Shown: one piece after another, positions 50,794 to 59,190 of the stretch
Layout of the letters: every line of letters starts with the position of its first letter
How positions within the stretch are numbered: the first letter of the stretch is position 1
Source: an uncultured Arthrobacter sp.
GTDB taxonomy: Bacteria > Actinomycetota > Actinomycetes > Actinomycetales > Micrococcaceae
Direction of reading: 5' to 3'
NCBI RefSeq assembly: GCF_902805515.1
Contig: NZ_CADCTE010000121.1
Location: 23,400-87,399 of the forward strand
DNA: 64,000 nt
The notes under the pieces: model-generated
Databases searched by the model: none
Seen by the model: the letters and a program-made list of their open reading frames with translations, nothing else
What the model was told of the DNA's origin: nothing
Translations under genes and position numbers: made by a program

Positions 50794-52008
50794 ATGCACA
50801 CCTCCGCCATCGAGGACGCCGTTGAACGGATTGCCGGGACGCTGCGCCGGGGCCTTTCACTCGAGGACCTCGACGGCGTGTTGGTGGCCTACAGCAGCCA
50901 CCAGAGTTCCGCGGACCGGGTCCGGGTCAATTTCCTGCTGAGCAAGAAGGTTCCCGCCGACGTCGGCGCCTGGCAGCTTCGACACGGGATCGGAACGGCG
51001 GTGCGGCCGGTGGCGGTCCCGGCGAATGCCGACCTGGGGATGCTGGGCCGGGTGTGCGTGCCGCTGCTGGTCAAGGGTTTCCGGGTGGGATATCTGTGGG
51101 TGCAGCAGGAGTCCGAGGCTGATCCCGCCGCGGATATCCTCACCGCCCTTCCCCGGGTCCGCCCGGAGCTGGACCGGCTCGCCGAGCTTCTGCTCGAGGG
51201 CAATACGGCCGACTCCGAGCACCGCACGCGCCGGGAGGCCGACTTCCTGGCCGCCTGCGATGGCACCGCCTCCGCCCTCGAGGACCTCCGGGGGTGGCCG
51301 GAGGTCGACGAGGGCGGTCCGTGGCAGCTCGCCGTGATTGCCGACGCCGGCGGCCCGCGGGCGCGGCCGGCCGATCCCGAAGCGGGCACGCTGATGCACC
51401 GGTCCGTCGCCCTGCAGGCGACGGTCGGCGTCGAACCGTTCCTTTTCAGCGCCGGCGCGCCGACGCATGCGGTCCTCCTCCTCCGCGCAGGGGTCGGCTA
51501 TGCCGCACACGCCGATGTCCTGCGGCGGTACGGGGAGGGCCTGGCCAAGCGTGCGGGGCGTCCGGCCGCGCTGCTGGTCCTGGGCCTGGGGGAGCCCTTC
51601 GCGGGCCTTGACCGCCTCGCCGAGTCCTACGGCCAGGCCCGCTGCGCAGCGCAGGCCGCCGGCGTCGAGCCGCAGCTCGGCACCATCGTCGAATACCGCT
51701 CGATCGGCGCCTACCAGATGCTTGCGGCAGTGGGCTTGCGGGCCGCGGCGGCCCGGAGCATCTATTTCGCCGAGCTGGAGGAGCAGGACCGAGCAGGGGA
51801 GCTGCTGCCGGTGCTCGAGCTGCTGTACGACAAGAACGGGTCGGTTCAGGATGTCGCGGCGCAGCTGCACCTGCACCGCAGCAGCGTGTACAACCGCCTC
51901 GCCCGGATCCGGGCGATCATCGGGGCCGATCCACTCGGAGGTGCGGTGCGGCTCGAACTGCATCTCGCGCTAAAGGCCCGCCGCTGGATGCTCCGTCCGA
52001 GGTTCTGA
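50794..52008 (+). CDS. PucR-family transcriptional regulator
   Basis: A 404-residue protein. The first 250 residues resemble a GAF-like sensor (GVLVAYSSHQSSADRVRVNFLLSKK, VPLLVKGFRVGYLWVQQ). The C terminus is the PucR HTH: ELLPVLELLYDKNGSVQDVAAQLHLHRSSVYNRLARIRAIIGADPL. It is divergent from ald and probably activates alanine catabolism. Its last 39 bases overlap the convergent excisionase-like gene. Confidence 0.87.
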   Translation: MHTSAIEDAVERIAGTLRRGLSLEDLDGVLVAYSSHQSSADRVRVNFLLSKKVPADVGAWQLRHGIGTAVRPVAVPANADLGMLGRVCVPLLVKGFRVGYLWVQQESEADPAADILTALPRVRPELDRLAELLLEGNTADSEHRTRREADFLAACDGTASALEDLRGWPEVDEGGPWQLAVIADAGGPRARPADPEAGTLMHRSVALQATVGVEPFLFSAGAPTHAVLLLRAGVGYAAHADVLRRYGEGLAKRAGRPAALLVLGLGEPFAGLDRLAESYGQARCAAQAAGVEPQLGTIVEYRSIGAYQMLAAVGLRAAAARSIYFAELEEQDRAGELLPVLELLYDKNGSVQDVAAQLHLHRSSVYNRLARIRAIIGADPLGGAVRLELHLALKARRWMLRPRF

Positions 52009-52383
52009 ACCGGCACTGCGGGAGCCCTGGCGGCGGAGCCACTGCTCGATGTCGCTGCGCCGGATGCGCCGGTGCGAGCCGCGGTACTCGGTGGCGATCT
52101 CCCCGGCATCGGTGAGGTTGCGCAGATAGGTGGGGGAGATTCCGGCCAGCTCGGCGGCCTGCGAGGTCGTCAGCAGCTCGGCCACCGAGGAGCACTGCAC
52201 GGTGTCGCCCGCCCCGAACCGTTCGAGCAGGTCGACCACCGCCTCGCGTGCGCCCGGGGGCAGGCGGAACGCCGTCCCGTCGACGAAGACGGTGATGTCG
52301 GAGCTGCCGGCCAGCCCCCGTTCGAGCCTCGCGGCCTCGGCGGAGGGCAGCGCATCGGTGGTGCGGGGGGCTCGTGGCGGCAT
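51970..52383 (-). CDS. Excisionase-like (MerR-type HTH) DNA-binding protein
   Basis: A 137-residue protein. A strand-rich N-terminal part (SDITVFVDGTAFRLPPGAREAVVDLLERF) is followed by an excisionase/antitoxin-type HTH (AELLTTSQAAELAGISPTYLRNLTDAGEIATEYRGSHRRIRRSDIEQWL). Proteins of this plan are often antitoxins or regulators. No integrase or recognisable toxin gene is adjacent, so I do not call a mobile element or toxin-antitoxin pair. ATG at 52383 has no clear Shine-Dalgarno and may be leaderless; the ORF continues upstream to 52440. Confidence 0.72.
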   Translation of the reverse strand: MPPRAPRTTDALPSAEAARLERGLAGSSDITVFVDGTAFRLPPGAREAVVDLLERFGAGDTVQCSSVAELLTTSQAAELAGISPTYLRNLTDAGEIATEYRGSHRRIRRSDIEQWLRRQGSRSAGSEPRTEHPAAGL

Positions 52384-52502
52384 GGGGACATTGTGCCAAA
52401 GATGGGCGTCCTGCGGGTTCGTCGGGCTCCCTTTTCCCAAAGCTTGCGTCCGGCCGGGCGGCGCCGATGTGCTGCCCGGACTATCCGGTGGTCTGGACCG
52501 GT

Positions 52503-52527
52503 AGTATCCTAAGTCGATCAGTATCCT
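52503..52527 (+). promoter_or_regulatory. Direct repeat AGTATCCT upstream of the zinc-ribbon gene
   Basis: AGTATCCT occurs at 52503-52510 and 52520-52527, with 17-base periodicity, in an AT-richer stretch about 45 bases before the start codon. It could be part of a promoter or an activator site. Confidence 0.4.
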
Positions 52528-52566
52528 TACTTCCGTTCGCGGCCGACGTCGACCGCTTGAAGCGAG

Positions 52567-52836
52567 ATGGTGAAGGCAATGACGACGATCAACTCAACAC
52601 CCGGCGCAGCCCGGCTGGGGGCGGCCCCCGCCGAAACCGGCGAACGCCCGTGGTGCCACCGCTGCGGCACCGACGATTTCCTGATTTTCGAAGAGTACGT
52701 ACCGCCCCGGCTCCCGAGCGGCGGCGGGGCGATCCTTCCCGCCAGCGCGGGTTACTCCTGCTCGGAGTGCGGGGGATTCGCCGCGCATACGGTGCCGGCG
52801 GACTGGAGCCCGCCCCACTGGTTCTGGTACAGCTGA
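52567..52836 (+). CDS. Small zinc-ribbon-like protein
   Basis: An 89-residue protein (85 if ATG 52579 is used). Two CxxC pairs, WCHRCGTDDFLIFEEY and YSCSECGGFAAH, are spaced as in a zinc ribbon. The C terminus is aromatic (PPHWFWYS). Its function is unknown. It lies 104 bases upstream of the TipAS MerR gene with its own promoter region. Confidence 0.65.
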   Translation: MVKAMTTINSTPGAARLGAAPAETGERPWCHRCGTDDFLIFEEYVPPRLPSGGGAILPASAGYSCSECGGFAAHTVPADWSPPHWFWYS

Positions 52837-52873
52837 CCAATCCGGGCCGGTTTCCCTCCGTCGCGCACCGGCC

Positions 52874-52904
52874 TTGACCTTGACGCTGCGTCAACTCCTA
52901 CGCT
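52874..52904 (+). promoter_or_regulatory. MerR-type promoter with a 19-bp spacer
   Basis: TTGACC (52874-52879) and TACGCT (52899-52904) are 19 bases apart, the overlong spacing that MerR activators correct by twisting DNA. The palindrome TTGACGCTGCGTCAA (52880-52894) fills the spacer. It lies upstream of the MerR gene at 52941, so autoregulation is expected. Confidence 0.85.
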
Positions 52905-52940
52905 GGATCCGGCACGGAATCCAGAACGGGAGAACAGAAC

Positions 52941-53696
52941 GTGGAACGGTCGATCCAGGACGTCGCGAGACTCGCCGGCACCACCAGCAGGGCCCTGCGC
53001 CACTACGGGCAGCTTGGCCTCCTTGAGCCGTCGCGCGTAGGCGCCAACGGCTACCGGTACTATGACGACGACGCACTGGTGCGCCTCCAGCGCATCCTCC
53101 TCCTGCGCGGATTCGGGCTGGCACTGCCCGCCATCCGGGACATCCTCGACGGCGGCGAACAGCCGGCCGCTGCCCTGCGCACCCATCTGGGACAGCTGCG
53201 CCGGGAGCACCAGCGGATCGGACAACAGATCGAATCGGTGCTGGGCACCGTACGGAGTCTTGAGAGAGGGGAACCCCTGATGGCCGAGAACATGTTCGAC
53301 GGCTTCGACCACACCCAGTTCAAGGAGGAGGTGGAGCAGCGGTGGGGCGCCGACGCGTACGCCGCCGGAGACTCCTGGTGGCGGGCGAAGAGCGATGCCG
53401 AGCGGAAGGACTACGCGGCGGCGGCTAAACGGCTCGCCGACGGCTGGGTGGCCGCGGCGTCCGGCGGCGAGCGCCCCGACGGGCCCCGCGCGCAGGAACT
53501 CGCCGCCCGGCACGTCGAATGGCTGTCGGAGGCGCCGGGGATCCCCCGCGAGGACGGCGGACCGGCCAAGGACTACATCACCGGGCTCGGGGAGATGTAT
53601 GTCGCCGACCCCCGCTTCAGCGCGGTCTACGGAGGACCGGAGAAGGCAGGCTTCGTCCGCGACGCGCTGAAGGCCTACGCTGACGCCAACCTCTAG
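52941..53696 (+). CDS. MerR-family regulator with TipAS domain
   Basis: A 251-residue protein. The N-terminal MerR HTH reads VARLAGTTSRALRHYGQLGLLEPSRVGANGYRYYDDDALVRLQRILLLRGFGL. A coiled-coil dimer helix (about 80-112) and a TipAS antibiotic-recognition domain (about 125-251, with FKEEVEQRWG and YVADPRFSAVYGG) follow. TipA-type proteins bind thiopeptides or other multidrug ligands and activate their own promoter. GTG at 52941. The GDSWWRAKS stretch in the linker is unremarkable. Confidence 0.92.
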   Translation: MERSIQDVARLAGTTSRALRHYGQLGLLEPSRVGANGYRYYDDDALVRLQRILLLRGFGLALPAIRDILDGGEQPAAALRTHLGQLRREHQRIGQQIESVLGTVRSLERGEPLMAENMFDGFDHTQFKEEVEQRWGADAYAAGDSWWRAKSDAERKDYAAAAKRLADGWVAAASGGERPDGPRAQELAARHVEWLSEAPGIPREDGGPAKDYITGLGEMYVADPRFSAVYGGPEKAGFVRDALKAYADANL

Positions 53697-53950
53697 GACC
53701 CGGCCGGCTCCCGCCGGCCCTCTCCAGCGCGCCGCGCCTGCCACGCCGCGGAAACCGGACGGGCACGGCGGGGCAGGCGCGGGCGCTATTGACCCTCCCC
53801 GGCACAGATGGTTCGATAATCGCGTGCGCCCCGAGGCGCACCGGACGTGGGAGGCCCAGTCATGGGACCAGCTTTTCCATGGGGCGGGAGCAGGAAAGCT
53901 GCTCAACACGAAGGTGCAGGGCCGGGCTGCCGGCCGGCCCGAGGGCGGAC
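53697..53950. other. Gap upstream of the redox/ion signalling operon
   Basis: These 254 bases are GC-rich. GCGCGCCGC-like and GGGCACGGC-like self-complementary stretches near 53720-53780 may end the MerR transcript. ATTGACC-containing sequence at 53789 and TTCGATAATCG at about 53812 are the AT-richest spots and a possible promoter. I see no gene. Confidence 0.4.
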
Positions 53951-55651
53951 GTGACTGCCCCGGCGGCGGGCCAGCGGAGGGCCGACGGGACAAGGGGGCT
54001 TACCGCGATCCTCACCGTCGACGACGAACCGAGCGTCTCCCGGGCGGTGGCCCGGGACCTGCGCCGGCGCTTCGGTGAACAGTACCGGATCGTGCGCGCC
54101 GATTCGGGGGCCGAGGCGCTCGAGGCGCTGCGGGAACTGAAGCTCCGCGGCGACGAGGTCGCCCTGCTCATCGCGGACCACAAGATGCCCGAGATGAACG
54201 GCATCCAGTTCCTCGAAGCAGCCATCGACATCTACCCGGCGGCCCGCCGGATGCTGCTGACCGCCTACGCCGACACCAGCGCGGCCATCGACGCGATCAA
54301 CGTCGTGGACCTCGACCACTACCTGCTCAAGCCCTGGGACCCGCCCGAGCAGAAGCTGTACCCGGTCGTCGATTCCCTCCTTGAGGCCTGGCGGAGTGCG
54401 GACCGCCGGCCCGTCCACACCACGACCCTGGTGGGCCACCGGTGGTCCGCGCGGTCCGTCGAGGTGCGAGAATTCCTGGCCCGGAACCAGGTCTCCTACC
54501 GCTGGCTGCCGGTCACGGAACCGGAGGCGCAGCGGATCCTGGCGGCGGCAGGCACCGACGGTTCGGCCCTTCCGGTGGTGGTGACGGCCGGTGGGGACGC
54601 CCTGATCGCCCCCACCGACACCGTCCTGGCCGAACGCGTGGGCCTGAGCACCGCCCCGCTCAAGGATTTCTACGATCTCGTGGTGGTCGGCGGGGGTCCG
54701 GCGGGCCTCGGGGCCGCGGTCTACGGCGCGTCCGAGGGCCTCCGGACGGTCCTCGTTGAGAAGAACGCCACCGGCGGGCAGGCCGGGCAGAGCTCCCGGA
54801 TTGAAAACTATCTTGGCTTCCCGGACGGGGTGTCCGGTGCCCAGCTGGCCGACCGGGCCCGCCGCCAGGTCTCCAAGTTCGGCGCCGAGGTGCTCACCAC
54901 CCGCAACATGACCGGGCTTGAGGCGCGGGGCGGGGCGCGCGTCGTGACCTTCGATGACGGGACGGAAATCGCCGGGCATGCGGTGGTGCTGGCGATGGGC
55001 GTGGCCTACAAGACCCTGGCGGGTGAAGGGCTCCCGCACCTCACCGACAGGGGTGTCTTCTACGGTGCTGCCACCGCCGCCGCCGCCGACCTCGCCGGCG
55101 AGGACGTCTACATCGTCGGGGGAGCAAATTCCGCAGGGCAGGCAGCCGTGTATTTCGCGCGGACGGCCCGCTCGGTCAAGCTGCTGATCCGTGCCTCGAG
55201 CCTGACGGCGTCGATGTCCTCCTACCTCATCGACCAGATCGAGGGGACCGCGAACATCGAGCTCCTGCTCCAGACGGAGGTGGCGGCGGCCCGCGGCGAG
55301 GACCACCTTGAGGGGCTGACCCTGCGGAACCGGGAAACGGGTGCGACCCGGGAGGTGGCGACGAACTGGCTGTTCGTCTTTATTGGAGCCGATCCCCACA
55401 CGGAAAACCTCGAGGGGGCTCTCGTCCGGGACAGCCGCGGGTTCATCGTGACCGGCAACGACCTGCTGACCGACGGCAGGCCCCCTGCGGACTGGCCGCT
55501 CGACCGTATGCCGTACCCGCTCGAGACCAGCATCCCCGGGGTGTTCGTCGCAGGCGACGTGCGCGCCGGCTCGGTGAAACGGGTGGCCTCGGCGGTCGGC
55601 GAAGGCGCCATGGCCGTCACCCTCGCCCATCGATACCTGGCCGCGCAGTGA
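53951..55651 (+). CDS. Response regulator receiver fused to thioredoxin-reductase-like flavoprotein
   Basis: A 566-residue fusion. Residues about 20-140 are a CheY-like receiver with the acidic pair VDDE, phosphoacceptor Asp in LIADHKMPEMNG, Thr in LLTAYAD and Lys in LLKPWD. A linker of about 100 residues resembles a glutaredoxin-like segment (VREFLARNQVSYRWLPVTEPEAQRIL). Residues 255-566 are a TrxR-like FAD/NADPH module (VVVGGGPAGLGAAVYGASEGL, VYIVGGANSAGQAAV, FVAGDV). The redox CxxC expected after RGVFYGAATAAAADLAG is absent, so it cannot work as a classical thioredoxin reductase. GTG at 53951 has GAGGG five bases upstream. It is coupled to the kinase gene by a GTGA overlap. Confidence 0.88.
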   Translation: MTAPAAGQRRADGTRGLTAILTVDDEPSVSRAVARDLRRRFGEQYRIVRADSGAEALEALRELKLRGDEVALLIADHKMPEMNGIQFLEAAIDIYPAARRMLLTAYADTSAAIDAINVVDLDHYLLKPWDPPEQKLYPVVDSLLEAWRSADRRPVHTTTLVGHRWSARSVEVREFLARNQVSYRWLPVTEPEAQRILAAAGTDGSALPVVVTAGGDALIAPTDTVLAERVGLSTAPLKDFYDLVVVGGGPAGLGAAVYGASEGLRTVLVEKNATGGQAGQSSRIENYLGFPDGVSGAQLADRARRQVSKFGAEVLTTRNMTGLEARGGARVVTFDDGTEIAGHAVVLAMGVAYKTLAGEGLPHLTDRGVFYGAATAAAADLAGEDVYIVGGANSAGQAAVYFARTARSVKLLIRASSLTASMSSYLIDQIEGTANIELLLQTEVAAARGEDHLEGLTLRNRETGATREVATNWLFVFIGADPHTENLEGALVRDSRGFIVTGNDLLTDGRPPADWPLDRMPYPLETSIPGVFVAGDVRAGSVKRVASAVGEGAMAVTLAHRYLAAQ

Positions 55652-57120
55652 ACGGGGGCCAGCGGTGCGATCCGGAGGAGCTCCGCACGCTCTTCCTGTT
55701 CGAAAGGCTCACCGAGGAGCAACTTGCCTGGATCTGTGAGATCGGCACCATCCGCTCCTACGGGGCTGAGACGATCTACAGCGAGAACACGCCAGCGGAG
55801 GTTTTTTACGTCCTGCTCGACGGCGAGGTGGTGCTGACCCGCCGGGTCGGCGACGACGACGTCGAGCTCATCCGCACCAGCCAGCGTGGCGTGTACGCCG
55901 GCGCGGTGCAGGCCTACCTCGGGGACCGGGTACCCCAGGTCTATTCGACGTCCTTTCGGACGAGCAGGCCCAGCCGCTTCCTCGAGATCGGGGCCGAGGA
56001 CTTCGGCAACCTCGTCGGCGACTGGTTCCCGATGGCGCTGCACCTGCTCGAGGGACTGTTCCTGGGTATGGAGAACACCCGCGAGGTGATCGCACAGCGG
56101 GAGCGGCTGATGGCACTGGGCTCCCTCTCCGCCGGACTGACCCACGAGCTCAACAACCCGGCGGCGTCGGCGCTGCGGGCCACCTCCGTGCTGCGGGAAC
56201 GCGTTGCCGCCCTTCGTGACACGATCCATTTCGCGGCGGGCCTGACCGTGGCCCCGGAGGCGCTCGAGCGGCTCGTCGACCTGCAGGAAGAGGCGCTGCG
56301 CCGGTCCGCGCACGTCGGAACCCTCGGCCCGCTTGAGGTCTCCGACCGGGAGGACGCGCTCGCCGACTGGCTCGAGGACCACGGGGTCCAGGGCAGCTGG
56401 GAGCTGGCCGCGACCTTCGTCCAGGCCGGCGTCGGCGAGGACTGGCTGAAGGAGGCCGCGACGGCCGCTCCCGACGGTGACATCAATGGGGTGCTCCACT
56501 GGCTGGCCAACGTGATCGTCACCGAACAGCTGATGAACGAAATCCAGGATTCGACCTCCCGGATCTCCACCCTGGTCGAAGCGGCCTCCCAGTACTCCCA
56601 GCTCGACCGCGCGCCCTACCAGGAGGCCGACGTGCGTACGCTGCTCGACAGCACCCTGGTCATGCTGGCCCAGCGCATCGGTGCCGGGATCACTGTCGAG
56701 AAGACCTACGATCCCGACCTGCCGATGCTTCAGTGCTACCCGGCCGAACTCAACCAGGTCTGGACGAACCTCATCGACAACGCCGTGGCCGCCATGGAGG
56801 GCCGGGGCCGGCTGACCGTGACCGCCGTCCGCGAGCGCGACACCGTCCTCGTGGAGATCGGGGACACCGGGCCCGGCGTTCCCCGGGAGCTTCGGGGCCG
56901 CATCTTCGAGCCGTTCTTCACCACCAAACCGGTGGGCAGCGGAACGGGCCTCGGCCTGGACATCTCCTGGCGGATCGTCGTGAACAAGCACCACGGGTCG
57001 CTGAAGCTGGTCAGCGACCCGGCCACGGCGTTCCAGGTGCGGCTGCCGCTGCGGCAGCCCGCTGAGGACGACGGGGCCGGCCCCGCCCCGGCGCAGGAAG
57101 CCCGGGCCGCGCACGGATGA
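55648..57120 (+). CDS. Histidine kinase with N-terminal cyclic-nucleotide-binding domain
   Basis: A 490-residue soluble sensor kinase. Residues about 10-130 are a cNMP-binding (Crp-like) domain with FERLTEEQLAWICEIGTIRSYGAETIYSENTPAEVFYVLLDGEVVL. The dimerisation box has the phosphorylated His in GLTHELNNPAASALRA. The ATPase domain shows NLIDNAVAAMEG (N box), EIGDTGPGVP (G1) and FFTTKPVGSGTGLGLDIS (G2). A 150-residue insertion lies between the H box and the ATPase domain. No membrane segment is seen. It is most likely the kinase for the receiver encoded just upstream. The start is GTG overlapping the previous stop. Confidence 0.9.
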   Translation: MNGGQRCDPEELRTLFLFERLTEEQLAWICEIGTIRSYGAETIYSENTPAEVFYVLLDGEVVLTRRVGDDDVELIRTSQRGVYAGAVQAYLGDRVPQVYSTSFRTSRPSRFLEIGAEDFGNLVGDWFPMALHLLEGLFLGMENTREVIAQRERLMALGSLSAGLTHELNNPAASALRATSVLRERVAALRDTIHFAAGLTVAPEALERLVDLQEEALRRSAHVGTLGPLEVSDREDALADWLEDHGVQGSWELAATFVQAGVGEDWLKEAATAAPDGDINGVLHWLANVIVTEQLMNEIQDSTSRISTLVEAASQYSQLDRAPYQEADVRTLLDSTLVMLAQRIGAGITVEKTYDPDLPMLQCYPAELNQVWTNLIDNAVAAMEGRGRLTVTAVRERDTVLVEIGDTGPGVPRELRGRIFEPFFTTKPVGSGTGLGLDISWRIVVNKHHGSLKLVSDPATAFQVRLPLRQPAEDDGAGPAPAQEARAAHG

Positions 57121-59021
57121 ACCTCGCCCTGACCCTGCTCGCCGTCGTGGCCGTCATCTGCGCCGCCAGCGCCCTGGCCACCCGGTGGCGGATGTCGGCC
57201 CCGCTGCTGCTCGTGATCCTCGGAGTGATCGGGTCCTACCTGCCGTTCATCCCGCCGGTGCGACTCATCCCCGAGATCGTGCTGATCGGCATCCTGCCGC
57301 CGCTGCTGTACGCGGCCGCCCTTCGGACCCCCGTCGTGCAGTTCCGGGCCCTCAAGCGGCCCATCGCGCTGCTGTCGGTCGGCTACGTCATCTTCGGCAC
57401 GGTCACCATAGGACTCCTGGTCGCCTGGCTGATCCCCGAGGTGCCGCTGCCGGCCGCCTTCGCCCTGGGTGCCGTCGTCGCGCCCCCGGACGCGGTCGCG
57501 GCCACCTCCATCGCGCGGCGGGTGGGCATGCCCCGCCGGGCGGTGGCGATCCTCGAAGGGGAGTCCCTCGTCAACGACGCCACCGCCCTGGTGCTGCTGC
57601 GCTCCTCCGTCGCCGCGCTCGCCGGGAGCATCAGCCTGCTCGAGATTGCCTTCGAACTCGTGATGGCCGCCGCCGGCGGTGTTCTCATCGGCGCCGGCGC
57701 CGCCCTGGTGCTGCTGGGAATCCGCAGGCGCCTGCGGAACGTGCCGATCAACACGGCGATGTCCCTGGCCGCACCCTTCGTCGCGTTCCTGCCCGCCGAG
57801 GCCCTCCACACCTCGGGGGTGCTCGCGGTCGTCGTGGCCGGCCTGATCATCGGCACCCGGACGCCCTCGATGCCCGGCAGCGCCTCACGGCTGAGCCAGC
57901 GCACCAACTGGGCGACTGTCCAGTTCCTCCTTGAGAACGCGGTGTTCCTGCTCATCGGGCTGCAGGTGCGCTCGATCGTCGACGCCGCGTTGATGGATAC
58001 GATGGGCCCGGCACGGGTCTGGACCGTGTGCGGCATCATCCTGCTGGCGGTCATCGTGCTGCGCCCGGTCTGGGTCTTCCCCGCCAGCTACCTGCCCCGG
58101 CTCCTCCCGCGGATCCGGACCGCCGAACCTCCGCTGCCCTGGCAGCTCCCGGCCGTCGTCGCATGGGCCGGGATGCGCGGGGTGGTGACGCTGGCTGCGG
58201 TGTTCGTCCTCCCGGAGGACATTCCGCACCGGCCGGTGCTGATCCTCGCCGCCCTCGTCGTGGCCGCCGGCACCCTGGCCATCCAGGGTTTCAGCCTGCC
58301 CTGGGTGGTGCGCCGGCTCGGGCTGCGCGGCCCCGACCGCCGGGAGGATGCGCTGCAGCGGGCCCTGCTGGTGCGCCAATCCGCCGCGGCCGGCCTGGGG
58401 CAGCTTGAGGGGCGCATCCTTGCGGAGGACTCCCCGGAGCTGCTGGGGATGCTCCGGCGCCGCACCAAGGAGTGGAGCGCCGCGGCCTGGGAGCGCCTCG
58501 GACCTCCCGAGGAGCAGCTCCAAACACCGAGCCAGCGGTATTTCGAACTGCGGATGGTGATGCTCGACGCCGAACGCCGGGAGGTGCTGAAGCTGCGCCG
58601 GCAGGGCCGCTATGCCGCCGAAGTGGTCGATGAGGTCCTCGAGCGGCTCGACTCCGAGGAGGCGATGCTCGAGACGTTCCTCGCCGAGGAAGCGGACGAG
58701 CCCGGCGGGACAGTTCCTGCGATGGGCCCGGCCGCCCTGGCGGATCCGCGCGACCGGCCCGTCCGGGACGGGTGCGCGCATCTTCAGGACGCGCCCGAAC
58801 GGCAGGCCCCGGCAGACCCCCGGTGCCTTGACTGCGTCCGTGAGGGGACGACGCCGGTGCACCTGCGGATGTGCCTTGAGTGCGGCGAGGTCGCATGCTG
58901 TGAATCCTCCCCGGGCCTGCATGCCGACCGGCACTTCCGGAACACGGGGCATCCGCTGATGCGCAGCGTCGAACCGGGCGAGTCGTGGCGGTGGTGCTAC
59001 CTCGACGAGGTGCTTGGCTGA
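57117..59021 (+). CDS. Na+/H+ antiporter fused to a UBP-type zinc finger
   Basis: A 634-residue protein. Residues 1-410 are a CPA1/NhaP-type exchanger of about 12 helices with FALGAVVAPPDAVAATSIARRVGMP and ILEGESLVNDATALVLLRS, the ion-binding signature. A cytoplasmic linker (about 410-545) is helical. The last 85 residues form a UBP-type zinc finger: CAHLQDAPERQAPADPRCLDC, LRMCLECGEVACCESSPG and HADRHFRNTGHPLMRSVE supply the Cys and His ligands. In eukaryotes this finger binds free ubiquitin C termini; bacterial versions are uncharacterised. ATG overlaps the kinase stop (ATGA), so all three genes are coupled. Confidence 0.92.
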   Translation: MNLALTLLAVVAVICAASALATRWRMSAPLLLVILGVIGSYLPFIPPVRLIPEIVLIGILPPLLYAAALRTPVVQFRALKRPIALLSVGYVIFGTVTIGLLVAWLIPEVPLPAAFALGAVVAPPDAVAATSIARRVGMPRRAVAILEGESLVNDATALVLLRSSVAALAGSISLLEIAFELVMAAAGGVLIGAGAALVLLGIRRRLRNVPINTAMSLAAPFVAFLPAEALHTSGVLAVVVAGLIIGTRTPSMPGSASRLSQRTNWATVQFLLENAVFLLIGLQVRSIVDAALMDTMGPARVWTVCGIILLAVIVLRPVWVFPASYLPRLLPRIRTAEPPLPWQLPAVVAWAGMRGVVTLAAVFVLPEDIPHRPVLILAALVVAAGTLAIQGFSLPWVVRRLGLRGPDRREDALQRALLVRQSAAAGLGQLEGRILAEDSPELLGMLRRRTKEWSAAAWERLGPPEEQLQTPSQRYFELRMVMLDAERREVLKLRRQGRYAAEVVDEVLERLDSEEAMLETFLAEEADEPGGTVPAMGPAALADPRDRPVRDGCAHLQDAPERQAPADPRCLDCVREGTTPVHLRMCLECGEVACCESSPGLHADRHFRNTGHPLMRSVEPGESWRWCYLDEVLG

Positions 59022-59079
59022 TGCCCGGCCGCCGTCCGCCCGCTGCGGGAAGCCGGCACGCGCGGAGCGCAGACGAAAG

Positions 59080-59107
59080 GGCCCGCCCGGCGGCTGCCGG
59101 ACGGGCC
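59080..59107 (-). terminator. Minus-strand terminator
   Basis: GGCCCGCCCGGC (59080-59091) pairs with GCCGGACGGGCC (59096-59107), one mismatch, and on the minus strand is followed by CTTTCGTCT. It ends the transcript of the small gene at 59185-59346. Confidence 0.75.
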
Positions 59108-59127
59108 TGGTGCGGGCTGATCAGCGG

Positions 59128-59190
59128 AGGGACCGATCAGCCCGCGATTCGATCAGCGGGAGAACTGCTCAGCGCGGGGACCGATCAGCC
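59128..59190. repeat. Imperfect repeat around GGGACCGATCAGCC, period 48
   Basis: GGGACCGATCAGCC occurs at about 59129-59142 and 59177-59190. GATCAGC is present several more times between 59115 and 59205. The copy at 59177-59190 contains the stop codon of the small minus-strand gene, and the other contains an aligned second TGA, as if the gene's tail had been duplicated. Confidence 0.55.

Noticed and set aside
51970..52383. Excisionase-like protein as sign of a mobile element
   Set aside because: No integrase, attachment repeat, tRNA gene or phage gene is near, and the protein plan fits chromosomal regulators or antitoxins.
52567..53696. TipAS MerR gene as part of the RiPP-like locus
   Set aside because: TipA proteins bind thiopeptides, which is tempting, but six kilobases and several unrelated genes separate the two, and TipAS regulators respond to many drugs.
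53903..57114. Long minus-strand frames opposite the redox operon
   Set aside because: They lie over genes with clear receiver, TrxR, cNMP and kinase motifs; no motif is seen in the antisense products.
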